From Hansfordia pulvinata (taxonomy: Eukaryota; Ascomycota; Sordariomycetes; Xylariales), in the NCBI GenBank assembly GCA_006538405.1, contig BJKQ01000006.1, positions 2,441,001-2,505,000 of the forward strand: 64,000 nt of DNA, read 5' to 3'. Position 1 is the first letter of the stretch. Each line of letters opens with the position of its first letter. Below, piece by piece: positions 20,201 through 32,503 of this stretch. The notes under the pieces were generated by a model that was not told the origin of the DNA, did not search any database, and saw only the letters and a program-made list of their open reading frames with translations. The translations under genes were made by a program, and so were the position numbers.

Positions 20201-23200
20201 GTCGTGGCCCTGGTGGGCTGTCGGCGCTGACGGGTCCAGGGGGTCAGACGAAAATCTGCAAGGCCAAAGCGAGCTGTGCCACCCTGATTGAATGCCTGCA
20301 TGCAAGTGCGCCTGCAAGCATGTGGAAAATCGAGCCACGGCATTGGCCGCGTCCCGATCAAGTATGGAGCATGCAGTGGGATCCTTTGTGGGCTTGCCGC
20401 CGGCTGGCCGTGAGTGTGAATGAGGCTGGAGGTAGTCAGAATGAGCAATATTTGCCCGGCGCGGCGTGCCCAGTTTGCACGAGTACGAGCACTATCCAAC
20501 GAGGGGCAGGCTGTCGGGGAAACAGCAGTGGGCAGTCACCAGTCCAGGGCGACGCACGAGGATCCATGGGTGGTGCCCACCCCGCTTGCGTCCTGTCTGC
20601 GGCAACGATTCGCCCAATCTGTGGCAGAGACAAGCCTTGCGCGTCCTCGCGCTGGCGCAGCAGTAGTCTGCCAGCAGGTAAAGGCCGAATGGGCGGTGAA
20701 ATTGGAAATATCGATAGTCTGCGTGGCCGATGGCATCACCAACCTGATGCATCGAGTAAAGTGCCCGGTGGTTGTGGTCGGCTGCGGAGAATGGTTGATT
20801 ACGACTGGTCGTCTTCCCCAGGCTTTCCCAGCCTTGGCCCGCTTAATCGTCTTCCAAATGAAAAAGGAAGGCCACGGATATGGAGCGTGGGCGGACGTAT
20901 CCTGGTCAATATTGACGTCGGTGTCTCAGAGAACGGAGTAAGGGGATGAACCAGAACGAAACCCCAGTAGTGAAGGGGGTTCATACGAGAACGTACATGA
21001 ACGAGGCTGGCCTTTGATGGGCTTGTACCAGACAACAGACTGCCTGCTCGCAAGCTACAAGCCGTGATCGCGGGCTTGTGGCAGTCATGCCAGCCATGAT
21101 GAATCCGGCTGTCTGTTATCCGCCTGCCTGTCTCTGCTGATGAAGAGGCGATCGAGACATGCTGGTCTGGGGCAGGATGGCATGCGAGGACCGCCGCAAA
21201 CGCTTGGACGTTGTAGATCTGGCTGGCACCTCGCCCTCCTGGCCTCTCTTTTGCCTCAGCCCAAAGGAGATATTGACGAATCTGTCCTCGGTGCGAACAT
21301 TCGCCTCCCCCTCAGCTCGACCTGGTAGGCATATCCGGCACGCCACAGTCATCTTTTCTCTGCTCATGCCCGGCCATTATATGGCGGCGCTCGGGCCCCT
21401 TTTGTTGAGTCGTCGACCGCATGGAAGTGCGCAAAAAGAAGGTGGAACTGATGGCGTCTGGGGTTCCCTCGCGAGACCGCAGGCCCTCGCTCCCGTCTCC
21501 CATGGCCAGCAATGGGATCAAAGTTTCGATACGGTATGTCATATGTACTCATGCCCGGGAGGAGTGTTTTGACAATCGTCATTCGGGCAGCGACTCAGCT
21601 GGCCAACTTGACGCGGACGGCCGGCTTGCATAGCTGCGGCAGAGCTAGACACTGCGGCCTCGCGCCGGCGGTGCGCGGCAATTCGTATCGCCAGTGACGA
21701 CGCGAGTCAGTCATTCGAGTAGGGCGGGATCGGGAAACGAAGAATTGGATTATCCTCCGCCAGTTCCTGGTGCAAGATTGTTGTGGACGGGGAGACCCTG
21801 GCCAGCGAGGAACCAGGTGGACGCTAGTGGGCCCCGGGGCCCCCAGATTGGTTGGCCACATGCCTAGCAGGGTAAGTCGAGGGGCGCGGAGGGGAAGTTA
21901 TTGGCGCGCGCGCGCGATGAATGAGCCGCGCTTCTGGTACAAATCGTATTGTTGTTGCGTGGTGGTGATGGTGGTCGTGGTGTTGGTGGGCGCACGCACA
22001 CCGTTGAGCCAAATGGAAGAGGTGCGACGAGGTCCAAAACAACGTTCCCAGGCGGAAGCGTCAACCCATCGCGGCATTGAAGCCCACCTGCACTGAACGA
22101 CTGCGTAGGGTACGAGCAGTACAAGCGGAGACCTGGGCGTGCCGCAAAGACTGCGGCTCCCCGCGAGTTCTTTTCTTGTCCTAGTACTCCGCAGCTAGTC
22201 CGACTGGCCCATGTTGTATGGCCGCCTACCGCCCGGTCTCCGTGAAACAGCCTAACGGCCCAGGGCCCGTGGTCCTTCGCTCCTGCCTCGAGATTCCCTC
22301 AACGCCAGAATGACGTCCGCGCAATGTCCAGGCCCACTGCCGGTACAAAGGCACAGGGTCAGGTATACTCCGCGGGCGGGTGACCCATCGCAGAGCCCTG
22401 TATGTACCCAGTATTGTACCTTAGGTAGACAGGTAGGTGCTCCCGTTTCCAAAGAGGGGTGGGTAAAATCCGCGTGGGCAGTCTCGAGATTATTACATCC
22501 AGCACTGCGGCGCCAGGACCTACGAGTACCAGACACAGCCATGGATGTCAGGCACCTCTGGTGTACGATACCTCACTTCCATCAGTGTGCTCGCTGGCTC
22601 TCGAGGCTGTACTCCGTACTCTGTAGGGCGGAACCTCATCAGGTTCATCAGGTATTGGATGGACTTGACGTTTCTCGCCCTCTGGGATAGACCCATCGTC
22701 GGCCGTTGCGTTCATCTGGAAAGACCTGGCACTCGCCTCGCCCTTCACACTTGTGGCCGTCACCCAACACATGCGGCACACGGCGGTAGGCAGGTACGTG
22801 TTCTTTGCACAGCGGTTGATCGCTCCAACCTGGTCTGCTCCGTAAGCCACGGGAGCGCCTGTCCATGGCGGCAGTGCCATTGATGAGCCGCTTTCGGGGG
22901 GGATTCAATGGTTCCTGTTGGCGCGGGCCGACAAGGGAGCCGCTCTCGTCCCCTCGAAATTTCGGGGCAACCCTGCTAGGCTAGCTGTACAAAGTACGGG
23001 TACTGCGAGTGCGGCGCGGAGTCTTCGTCCCTGCGTCCATTCGGAGATTCATGGCCTGTATACACTCGTACCCTGACGGCAGCGGTTGCACCAAGGCGCA
23101 CATCTTCTTTCATCTGGCCGTTGAGAGCGGCCAGCTTGTTGTCTATGGATCAGGTAACATCAATCCATCGCTTAACATACCTCTCGTGCTAACCTGCACC

Positions 23201-23579
23201 TGAATTATGGTATGTTGGTAGGTAAGGTATGTAGATACCTATCTGAGACGTGCGGGTTAGACTCCATCTTGAGCGAGTCCGCCCATAGAACTCGTACATG
23301 TACATTTGAACCCAGTAAATCCAGGGTCGGGCACTCGTACGTCCCTTCATTGTGATGTACGGAGTACCTACGTAGCTGGTGGTGTTCGGGGCCTGTTCCC
23401 TAAACCTGACCCCCGGCAACTCGGCGACCCGAGCACGGGCATCCCCCCCCAGTATCCCCTGGCGGCATCACCCCACTCCCCTAACAATCGAACCCAGCGC
23501 AGGCTCCAGCACCCCAAAGGCTCTCACCTCAGCTGGCTCGGGGCTGCCTGGAGACTCGACTTCCAGTGGAGGGCCCTGA
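17266..23579. other. Gene-poor spacer of 6.3 kb
   Basis: I find no supported gene. Open frames are short, conflict on both strands and lack domain or splice logic. The DNA is not AT-rich, so it does not look like heavily RIP-mutated transposons. It contains many TACGAGTA/ACTCGTAC and GTACTCCGTA/TACGGAGTAC motifs (for example 19309-19318, 19758-19767, 19818-19828, 22606-22616, 23350-23358). Confidence 0.5.
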
Positions 23580-24763
23580 ATGTACGGAGTACTCGGGCTG
23601 GCCCTCACCTGCATCTCGACTTACATCCACCCTTCGGTCCTCTTCCTCTCTCACCACCTGGACAGGACTGACAGGACTGGACCGACGCTCTCTGCCGCCC
23701 GCCTGCAAGTCCTGCCACGGGATTCTCTCGCATTAGCACCACCTGCGACGACCTGGGCGCCGGGGTCCGGTTTTCCTTTTCTCCTCCGCCGTTTCTTTTC
23801 CTCCCGTAATTAACCCCGGGCGGCGACAGGCGACAGACGACGACGATAGGGGCGCTCGCAGGCTTGTGCAGCGTCGCCGCGCAAGAAGCACACACGACCC
23901 AGGAACACGAGTCCCTCGAAACGAAACACACCCTCAAGACCAGACCGGACCAGACCAGGCCGCCGTACCGGACCGCTAACAACCTCACTCGGCGAGGGGG
24001 CTGGACCCAGGGCACCACCATATATGCGAATCCGAAACATACCGCACTCCTCCCTCGCTCGCCCCCGGCACCGCATAGCACTGCCTCGCGCTGCACAGCG
24101 CCGCACATCACTTCGCCCGCTCTCTCCACCACCTCGACCTGCTGCCGACCAGCGCCCGAACCTGCCGCCCCGTGCGTTTACGTCGAGAGACAGCCCTGGC
24201 CGCTTGCGAATGGGTTCACTGCTGCATTGACAGCCCAGCGAGCCAGGCGGCCCGCCTCCAGCCTCTGCCTCCGGCGCTGGCCCCGGCCTTCGCGCCCGCA
24301 CCCGCTGCCCGTCCCAGTGCTCCTCGCCTCGCCTCCCGCCTCAGCTGGCATCTGCCACCACTGCCGGCCGAGTCGACGACAGCTCCGGCCACCTCGACCA
24401 GCCCCGGCTTCTTGCCACTGCCCTCCTTGCTTTGGATCTTCAGACGAGAAACGCACGCACCCGATCGATCCCCAGTGCCTTCGCCGTCGCATCTGCTTTC
24501 TCTCTGACCGCCTTTGACGTTCTGACTGCTTGCTGTTGGTCCATCTTTTACTTGCAATCTTCCTCCCACTTTCTTTTCTAGGCGCCCCGCGCTTGCCGCC
24601 GCCCTCTGTTTTTTCTGACCCCCGTTTCTACATCTCTGTACTATTTTCCCCTCCTCCGTGGCCACGAAGATCAGGTTCGCAAGGCCTCTGCCTGTGCTGT
24701 ATAATACCCGCGCCTTTTCAGAAGTCTGGCGTGGTTGAGATCAAGCCATTGACCGCAGTCGTC
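23580..24763 (+). promoter_or_regulatory. Pyrimidine-rich upstream and leader region of the DUF1765 gene
   Basis: Dense C/T tracts and almost no purine runs, as in fungal promoter/leader regions. The DUF1765 frame stays open upstream of its ATG back to 24530, but only a TTG could start there, so I keep the ATG at 24764. Confidence 0.45.
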
Positions 24764-27700
24764 ATGTCGGGCTCAACATTGGCTCTGACCATGGCCCCCT
24801 CGGCTGTGGACTCTACTTCGTCATCTTTCCGTTCTTCACCCCCGTCACCACGCAAAATGTCTGACCTGGCTCGTCAGCCCCATTCAAGTGCAACCTCTAG
24901 CTCAAGTATTGCACCTGCCCCCTCACACGCGCGATCGTTAAGCAGTCCACGACTCCTCGACAAGAGCCTACCGGCACCGCCCGCCTCCGAGATTCTGTCA
25001 TTCGAATTCGGCTCTGACCTCGACACCTCGTTCACGCTCTCCACCGAGGATATTGCCATACGTACCAATGACCGCCCTGTGTCTGCCTACGCCTCGCAAC
25101 CTTCGCACGTCCCTCGGCAAACCATGGAGAAACTAAGCAAGGGGAAGGGCCTCCTCGACCGCCGGCAGTCCATGAGATTGGCCCCCAGATCGTCACCCGA
25201 GAAGCGGCTTTCCAAAGAGCAGGACACTCAAGAGAAGATTGAGAAGGCTTCGGAACCCAAGCAGCCTACACTTCAGGATGCTCCGACACTAGAGAGATCA
25301 AGAACAGTATCCGACTCGTTTGCAGCTTTCGCGCGTCGCTCCTGGATGGCGCCGTCCCGCTCTCCATCGCCGGGTCGGAATGACGATGTACAGGATGACG
25401 ACTCGGACGTTCGTCCCGGCCGCGAGCGGTCTGTCAGCCACAGTTCAAATCAAAGTTCGCCAGGGAAGATCACGAGACGCACGTCCCGCAAGCGGCCGGT
25501 CTCCAACGTCGAAACCGAAGGCACCAGGTCCCCTGATTCGCGCGGTAGGATTGGCTCCTACTTTACCAAGATGAAGCAGCGACCGCAAAATGCACGCATG
25601 GGAGGCAAGTCCGGTAGCGGGAGGGATAGCAACTCTTCATCCACCACCAGTTTGGCCCCGGCGTCGAGCGACACGCGACCATCCCGGGCCTCGGAAACGA
25701 GTAACAGTACTGCCCCTGAGGAGTTCACGACGTCCCGGCTGCGGAACCCGCTTCCTCGAGACCCCTTATGGTCTGCCTTCAAGAGCTTGGAGTCCGACTT
25801 TGGCAAGTTTCACAGCAAGTCAGCATCCATGCGCATGACTCTGGTGAGGAATTCCCTGCTTCCTTTTCTGAGGAATCACGGCGCCCACACGGCGCACCAG
25901 AATCTTCATTATGAGGACATGGAGCGCAGAGCGACGATACTCAACAAGTGGTGGTCTGGGTTGCTGGAGATGTTGGATGGAAAGGCCCAGCAGCCGGTCT
26001 CGGGTGTCGACAGACCAACCCTACTAGAGGTGGTGACTCTGATCATGATGCGACCCGAATGGCGCTACAGCACGCCCAGCTTTGCTCCTCTGGCAGAGCG
26101 GGACTCTCTGGACAGTCAGCGCAGGAGACGACGGGGCGAAGCAGACAAGTCCTCTGGAGGGTCCATCTCCACAACCGACTCGGATTATTTCGCAGAATCC
26201 GCGGAACACAACGTGAGAACAATGTTTGTGTCAAATCTCATCACTCAGATCGGAATCGCCGTGGACAGACTATCCCTCCGCCATGCGCCGCTGGCCCTTG
26301 TCAACTTTGCTGGAAAGACTTGCGCTTACGCCTTCTTCTTCGTGCCGGGGATAGCCGACATTCTGGTTCGCTTGTGGGGTCTCGCCCCCAAGACCATGCG
26401 CCGGGTTGCAGACGAGTTTAACCTGACCCGCCAGAACAAGGCCGAGTCGGATGCTTTGGCTTCGCTGTTCCCCTCCAATGTGTCTGAGCTGGCCTGGACA
26501 TCCGTCAGGTCAATCTGCGCAACGTTGGGGCGCCCCGCCAAGCTTCCCGTTACCGCAGGCCAAATCCCCTGGAACGGACCGTGGGTACCGAGATGGCAAG
26601 GTCGTGACTCTGACCTGCTCTTCATCTTCTTCAAGTACTATTTCGTCCTCTCCGAAGAGTTCCTGCCTGTTGGCCTCACGCTCGAGGAGAAGGCTCGCGC
26701 TCCGGGCTTCATGCTCGTCAACTCGCAACTACTATCTGTCCTGGATTCGACCGTGCACCGCCAGGCCGCCGCAGAGGCGGTATGGGGGCCGCCTCTGACC
26801 GACGCCACACACGGAGCTGATGCCTCGGCTATGGCCATGCCCATTGCGCCCAACAACAATGTGCTACGTGGTATGAGCGACAATCGCCTCATTGTACTCC
26901 TGAAGGACTTCCTATCACCAGCATCCCTGAACTTTGCCAGCGCACGCCACACCTTTGCCGAAACATTCATGGCCCTTATGAAGGCATCGGCCAAGCGCAC
27001 ATCACAATTCGACCACTCGGCATGCTTCACCATCTGCGACTTTCTGGAAGAGGCACTAGTGGCTTATGATGGATTCTTAGATGTCGATAGGCCTGGCGAG
27101 CAGTACATCGACTGGGACTTCTGGTTCGATGCCTGGTCCAGGATACTGGAGTCGAACAACTCCATGTCCGAAGTCCGCATTCTGTCTCTGGTGTTCTCCA
27201 TCTGGGACACAATCGCGAGCAACCAAACCAGGAAAGAAAGGTTCTGCCAAGGCTGGCTTTTAAAGGAAGAGACGTTCAGCAGGTTGTTCAACAACTGGTG
27301 CCCCATGGTTCGGGCCTACTTCATGCGGCTGGTGTGCTGGAGAATTTGCCGAGACACTGGACATGCCAACGTGTCTGACGCGTAAGTTGAAGGACTTTGC
27401 TGCCATGAGTTTTCCCGGGCAGTGCTAACCTCGCCACAGACAACTCTTCTCCATCGTATCGTCGAGGCTCAGAACCACGTGGTCTCACTACCTGTGGCTG
27501 AAGCAGGACGCGGAGCAAAAGGCCGTGTTCCCGCCATCTACCGCGCCTTGTTTTCCCGCCCCCGGAAAACGCTTCATGATCATCCGCACGGAGGTTAATG
27601 CGCTGGCATCGGGCATGGTGATGGGGTTCGATCATTTCACCAACACGATATCGCATGTGGACAATACTCCTCAGGCCTTGGGCGACTCCGACCCCGCATC

Positions 27701-28478
27701 TGAGGGCTTGCAGTACAAGAAGAAATGGGGGCTCCTGGGCAAAGTACTGTCTTTTGGCACAGGCACATCAGCGGCAAATGACCTCGAGACCGTTCGACGA
27801 GACACGTCAGCCGCCCGCAGCAAGCCAACGCCTCCGCCCAAGTTATCATCAGGGGCAGTAACACCACCTCTATCGGATTCCGACAGCATGGGCTCTTCAC
27901 CCACATACGAGGCCATGCAGTACATTTTCAAGTTCACCCTTGCATGGAACGCCGCCGGGAATGTGACCCCGCCCAACCGCATTCTCACCCGCCCACGCCT
28001 CCCGGCCCCGGCCCAGTCCTGGATGGGATCCAAAGACCGAACCGATAGCCCTCCTCCCGGGAAACGACCTGGTCCAACCCGGGCGATTTCCGGGAGTGTC
28101 GCCACGGGGCTCATCCATTCTGCCAAGAACGCCTATCCAGCGACATCCTCGTCTGACCCTCATCTCCCGCTGTCCATCTTGGACAGCCGTGGCAGTTCCG
28201 ACATAGTCAGCCCCATTGACGAACACGCGGCCGATTCGGCATCGAAACATGCGGATCCAGGTCTGGCGCCTGGCCAAGAGCCAATTACACAGCCAGTCCG
28301 GCCAACGGGAGCGTATGCCCTCCATGCGAAATATGCTGGCCGCGCTCTCGCTGAATGGGGTCTGGTCGTTGGCGAATGTAACGGATTCGTCGATCGGCGC
28401 CAGGATGAGGGCGTTGACGGGCTGAGAGATGTCGAGGTTCCGACACTCGGCGTCGAGGGTATCCGGAAGACGGGATAG
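24764..28478 (+). CDS. DUF1765 (UPF0592-type) large protein
   Basis: Exons 24764-27381 and 27440-28478; intron 58 nt with donor GTAAGT, branch GCTAAC and acceptor CCACAG; 1218 residues. Residues 1-330 are Ser/Pro/Arg-rich and look disordered, with phosphorylation-type SP motifs. The folded part starts about residue 335 (LWSAFKSLESDFGKFHSKS, LRNSLLPFLRNH, ILNKWWSGLLEML). The DUF1765 core around residues 615-740 includes FIFFKYYFVLSEEFLPVGL and MLVNSQLLSVLDS. It continues across the intron (QLFSIVSSRLRTTWSHYLWLKQD). The last 250 residues are again low-complexity. The family is conserved in fungi, but its molecular function is not established as far as I know. The gene keeps an intact frame throughout. 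Confidence 0.85.
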
Positions 28479-29899
28479 CTGAGAAGCATCCCCGTTCCAG
28501 ACGCGGCTTTCAGAGCAGAGCACAGCCCGGGGTTGACAATATGTGCGACTCGAAATCTGAACAGGACGGGGAAAAAAGAAGACAAAAAAAAAGAACAAAA
28601 TACAGAATACAGAATACAGCAGACTCGTGGGGAGTCTGAGCGACAGCGCCAGCATACAACCGTTGTTGGCGTGTTGGATATGATCCAAGCCAAGCATTGG
28701 GGCGGAGTTTGGGGACCGATTTTCACTTTGCCCATTTCGAAGGAGAAACAACGCATCTCGAAGCATCTGCACACAATCCTCGTTCGTACATACATGCTTT
28801 GTAACAATCTGACGAGGCCACGCAATTCGCATTACAAGGCGCGCTCCTGTTCATCAGTCATCTCGGCGTCCGTCTTATATTCTTTCCGGTCATTGCATCG
28901 AAGTTGATCTTGCGCCCGTTGCGGAGGGCTCTATTGTTGGCACAGGACTAAACAAAGCGGGCGTTGTGTTGAAGTCGGATGTCATTCGACGAGTCTGGAA
29001 GCACGTTGGTGCTGGTGAGAGTGACGATTGAGTGAGACTCGAGCTGTTGAAAGTTTCACGGGCAAATGTTGCCTACCTATCTGCCTACGTTATGTACATA
29101 GACACATGGTCACGATAAGCGTGTTGGAGAGGCACAATGGCGGTGAATATAGAAGAATCCAGTCAGTTGACACGACGAGCCCAGCGGAGCCGAGGCTGGA
29201 CATGATTCTCAGGCCACGGGCGAGAAGCAACTGGAGTACAAGGTGCGATATTGGAAATGAAGGGAACCGAATGAGGAAATCCCTAATCTGGCGGCCAAAG
29301 GAAGTTGCTCGATAGCTCTATTCTACCACATCAATTCACCTTCTTGGTGCCAACCGCGCCTCATTATGGATTGAATAGATCTTGTAACAGTATGCTGCGC
29401 TCTGACCACGAATTATGTCAATAAATGGAAATGAGAACATGGACCATCCAAGATGAATGCAGTCCGGGTATAACTGAGGGATGAGAGGATGGAAATTCGA
29501 GTACCGTCACTTCCGAGTACCTTAGGTAAGTAGATACCTATGTAATTAGGTATCTTCCATATCACTGTAGTACAAGAGTACGAGTACTCGTACAGTGAGG
29601 TTGAACGTGTACCCTTGGGTGTCCCGGTGTCCCGCCATTCTGAGCCCAACGCCCGCCAAAGATAAGGCCCGGGGCGCTTATCGATACCGAGAAATTTCCA
29701 GATAACGTCCCGTTGGATTTCAGACAAGGCTGGCGCTGTTGGTTCTGATCGGCAGGCCTGGCTTTCGCGGGCGACGTTGAACGGCTACCACCTCTCATCT
29801 CTCAATTCGGGCCTCACGTTGCTGTCGACCTGCCATTCCGACCACACTCCGGATTCTTCCCAACCTCGATCCCCCAGTTTTCACACCAACAAAAGCACC
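28479..29899. other. Intergenic: DUF1765 3' side to Rpf2 promoter
   Basis: No gene seen. It contains an A-rich stretch near 28571-28612 and, at 29578-29593, the perfect 16-bp palindrome GTACGAGTACTCGTAC just after a GTACCTTAGGTAAGTAG motif (29518 on), about 310 bp upstream of the Rpf2 start. Confidence 0.5.
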
Positions 29900-31018
29900 A
29901 TGCTGCGACAAATGTAAGACGCCCATCGTCCTTCTTCTAGAGAACCAAAACCACCCGCCGCAAGACAACCCCCCGCCCTCTCCCAATTCATCCATCCTGC
30001 CCCTACCCAGCTGCTGGCCCGGCCCGCCCCCAACTGACCCGACGTTCCACACCGCAGAAAGCCGCGGACGGCGCGCTCGAAGCGCGCGCTGGAGAAGAAG
30101 GCGCCCAAGAACGTGGAGAATCCCAAGACGACGCTGTTCCTGCGGGGCATGTCGTGCTCGCAGGTGGTGCAGGACGCGCTGACGGACCTGTACGAGCTGC
30201 GGCAGCCGCTGGCCAAGAAGTTCACCAAGAAGAACGACATCCACCCCTTCGAGTCGGCCGACTCGCTCGAGTTCTTCAGCGAGAAGAACGACGCCGCCTT
30301 CCTGTGCTTCGGCTCGTCCAGCAAGAAGCGGCCCCACGCCCTGACCCTCGTCCGCACCTTCGCCCACAAGACGCTCGACATGCTCGAGCTGCACCTCGAC
30401 CCGCAGACGTTCCGCCGCGTCGCGCAGTTCAAGACGCGCAAGTTCGCCGTCGGCCTGCGGCCCATGATGGCCTTCACGGGGTCCGCCTTCGAGAGCCCCG
30501 TCCCCAACGAGTACACCATGCTCAAGAGCATGCTGACCGACATGTTCAAGGGCGAGGTCGCCGACAAGATCGACGTCGAGGGCCTGCAGTACCTGATATC
30601 CGTCTCAGCCGACGAGCCCGCGACCTCCAGCAGCGACTCCTCCTCCTCCGCCGACAAGCCCGCCATCCACCTGCGCGTCTACCTCATCTCCACGAAGCGC
30701 AGCGGCCAGCGGCTCCCGCGCGTCGAGGTCGAGGAGATGGGCCCGCGGATGGACTTCCGCGTGGGCCGCGAGCAGCAGCCCGACGAGGCGGCGTGGAAGG
30801 AGGCGCTCAAGAAGCCGCGGTCGTCCGAGGAGCGCACCAAGAAGAACGTCTCGACCGACACCATGGGCGACAAGATGGGCCGCATCCACCTGGGCCGCCA
30901 GGACCTCGGCGAGCTGCAGACCCGCAAGATGAAGGGCCTGAAGCGCAGTCGGGACGTCGAGGGCGGCGCCGGCGACGAGGATGGCGGCGACGGCGAGGCG
31001 AAGAAGGCCAAGCAATAA
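29900..31018 (+). CDS. RPF2: Ribosome production factor 2 homologue (Brix domain)
   Basis: Nucleolar factor of 60S assembly which, with Rrs1, brings the 5S RNP into pre-ribosomes (known for yeast Rpf2). Exon 1 is only 14 nt (29900-29913), then a 144-nt intron (29914-30057, branch CTGAC), then exon 2 (30058-31018); 324 residues. The start reads MLRQIKPRTARSKRALEKKAPK, the conserved Rpf2 N-terminus. The intron must be removed to obtain it, because without splicing no ATG precedes the Brix domain. Brix residues run from about 28 to 255, with KTTLFLRGMSCSQ at the start and KKNDIHPFE, FKTRKFAVGLRP and MGPRMDFRVGR inside. The C-terminus is Lys/Asp/Glu-rich. It is convergent with the small gene downstream. 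Confidence 0.93.
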
Positions 31019-31466
31019 AAGGAAACTTGCCTTTTTCTTTTCCCTGTCTTGCTCGTTACCAGGAGAGAAAAGAAGGGAGGAGGAAAGGGAGCTCTGACGA
31101 TCAAAAAGGAACGCCCGTATCACGTCTAATGTGTACCATGTCAATGAGAAGATGGGACGTGTGGGGGTGGTGTGGTGGTCGTGGTGATTCAGCATATTTG
31201 CCTTTTCTCCCAGATTTATGGCCCTTGACGGCATGGCGCCAGGCGTTGTTTTGCGGCGGGATACGGGAAGAGTAGCACGATCGACCTCTTTTCTTGTCTT
31301 GTCACGCTTCTGATACAGTATAAAAATCAAACAATCCAAACATTTCAAGTCCATTCAGCGACTCCCTGAACCAAATGTCGTCTGTACGAGCGAACCTTGT
31401 TTCTCCTGCAGTTATCTAAGCAGCTCCCCCAAAATCCCCCTTCGACTGATCGCACTGCCTATTCTG
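31019..31466. other. Convergent 3' region
   Basis: Shared 3' flank of RPF2 (+) and the small conserved gene (-). No separate gene. Confidence 0.5.
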
Positions 31467-31917
31467 CTACTTCTGCTGCTGCTGCTCCTTCTTGAACTCG
31501 ACAAACATCTGCCCGACGACCCTGCGGCCCTCGTTGTCGCCCGCGATCCACTCGTCCGGGGTGAAGAGGCCGAACAGGCCGACGCGGTCGAGCAGCGGCA
31601 GCGCGGGCCGCATGCGCTCCGCGGCCTGGGCCATGGCGGCCTCGTCGCCCGCGGCGTGCGCCTCGTTGTACGCCTTGACGTTGATGAGGAGGGCGCTGGT
31701 CGAGAGGCGAGAGTGTCAGTCCGAAAGAAAGAAAAAGAAAAAGGCTCCTCAGATATGCAGGGGACGGACAATGGATAGCAAAAGGAGTCAAGAACTCGTA
31801 AAGAACTCACCCCACTGTTCCGGTCTGCACCTTGGTCCCGTCCGGCAGCGTCACCTCGGGCATCTTGGCGCCCAGAGTCGCCGAGTTGAGGCTTGCGAGG
31901 TTGGATGCGTCGGCCAT
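31467..31917 (-). CDS. Small conserved fungal protein, 111 residues, unknown function
   Basis: Model complement(31467..31695,31811..31917) with a 115-nt intron (31696-31810, donor GTGAGT, acceptor GACCAG). Exon 1 gives MADASNLASLNSATLGAKMPEVTLPDGTKVQTGTVG. Exon 2 gives ALLINVKAYNEAHAAGDEAAMAQAAE, LPLLDRVGLFGLFTPDEWIAGDNEGRRVVGQMFVEF and a glutamine tail. There is no signal peptide or membrane span, and the fold looks alpha-helical. I believe related uncharacterised proteins of this length occur widely in fungi, but cannot name a function. Splice phase and composition strongly support a real gene. Confidence 0.75.
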
Positions 31918-32503
31918 GGTCTTTTCTTAATACGATGGTGTGTCCGCAGGGTCTCAGTCGATTTGACAGTGCAAAGCTGCAGTGCGTAAATGGGAGGTTT
32001 GTAAGGCAAAAGCAGGTCGCCAACTGCGCGAGTGTCGTAGACGAGCTGCTGAAGTCGCCACTCAAAGCCCCTCGCATCCTCCGGCCACTCAGCTGCGAGA
32101 CTGACTCATCCATGCACCCCTCGCTCGTAGTGGACCGCCGGGTTCTTCGGTTCGGGGCGCTCGTTACCATCTTTAGGTAGCTTCCACTCTTGAGGGGTAC
32201 TTAGCTCTTAGCCTGCGCAATCTGTACTCTTGGTTGCGGGCATTCCTCACAACCAGGTAAAAAGACCTGCAACACTCCCAAACTCGAGGCGGCCGCCGGG
32301 GATGATGCACAAGCACATTTCGTTCAATGACATTGATCTTCTAGGTAGGTAGGAGGTATTCATGGGACAACACCAAGGCCTTCTACGACACCACCTTGTC
32401 TCACCAGGCGGCGATAGCTTGGCGTCGGCTCACCAAACCTGTCACCCTCATTACTCGGGTCATACCTTCGCGCGAGCCTCGCAGAGGTGGCTTCGTCAAG
32501 GGT
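31918..32503. other. Intergenic, small gene promoter to NLR 3' end
   Basis: No gene seen. Some ORFs here continue the small gene's antisense strand and have no independent support. Confidence 0.5.

Noticed and set aside
24530..24763. N-terminal extension of the DUF1765 protein with a hydrophobic start
   Set aside because: The frame is open but only TTG could start it, in pyrimidine-rich leader DNA; the first ATG is at 24764.
30154..31275. A 373-codon frame overlapping RPF2
   Set aside because: It is the +1 shadow of the GC-rich Brix-domain exon (Arg/Ala/Pro-rich) and has no domain of its own.
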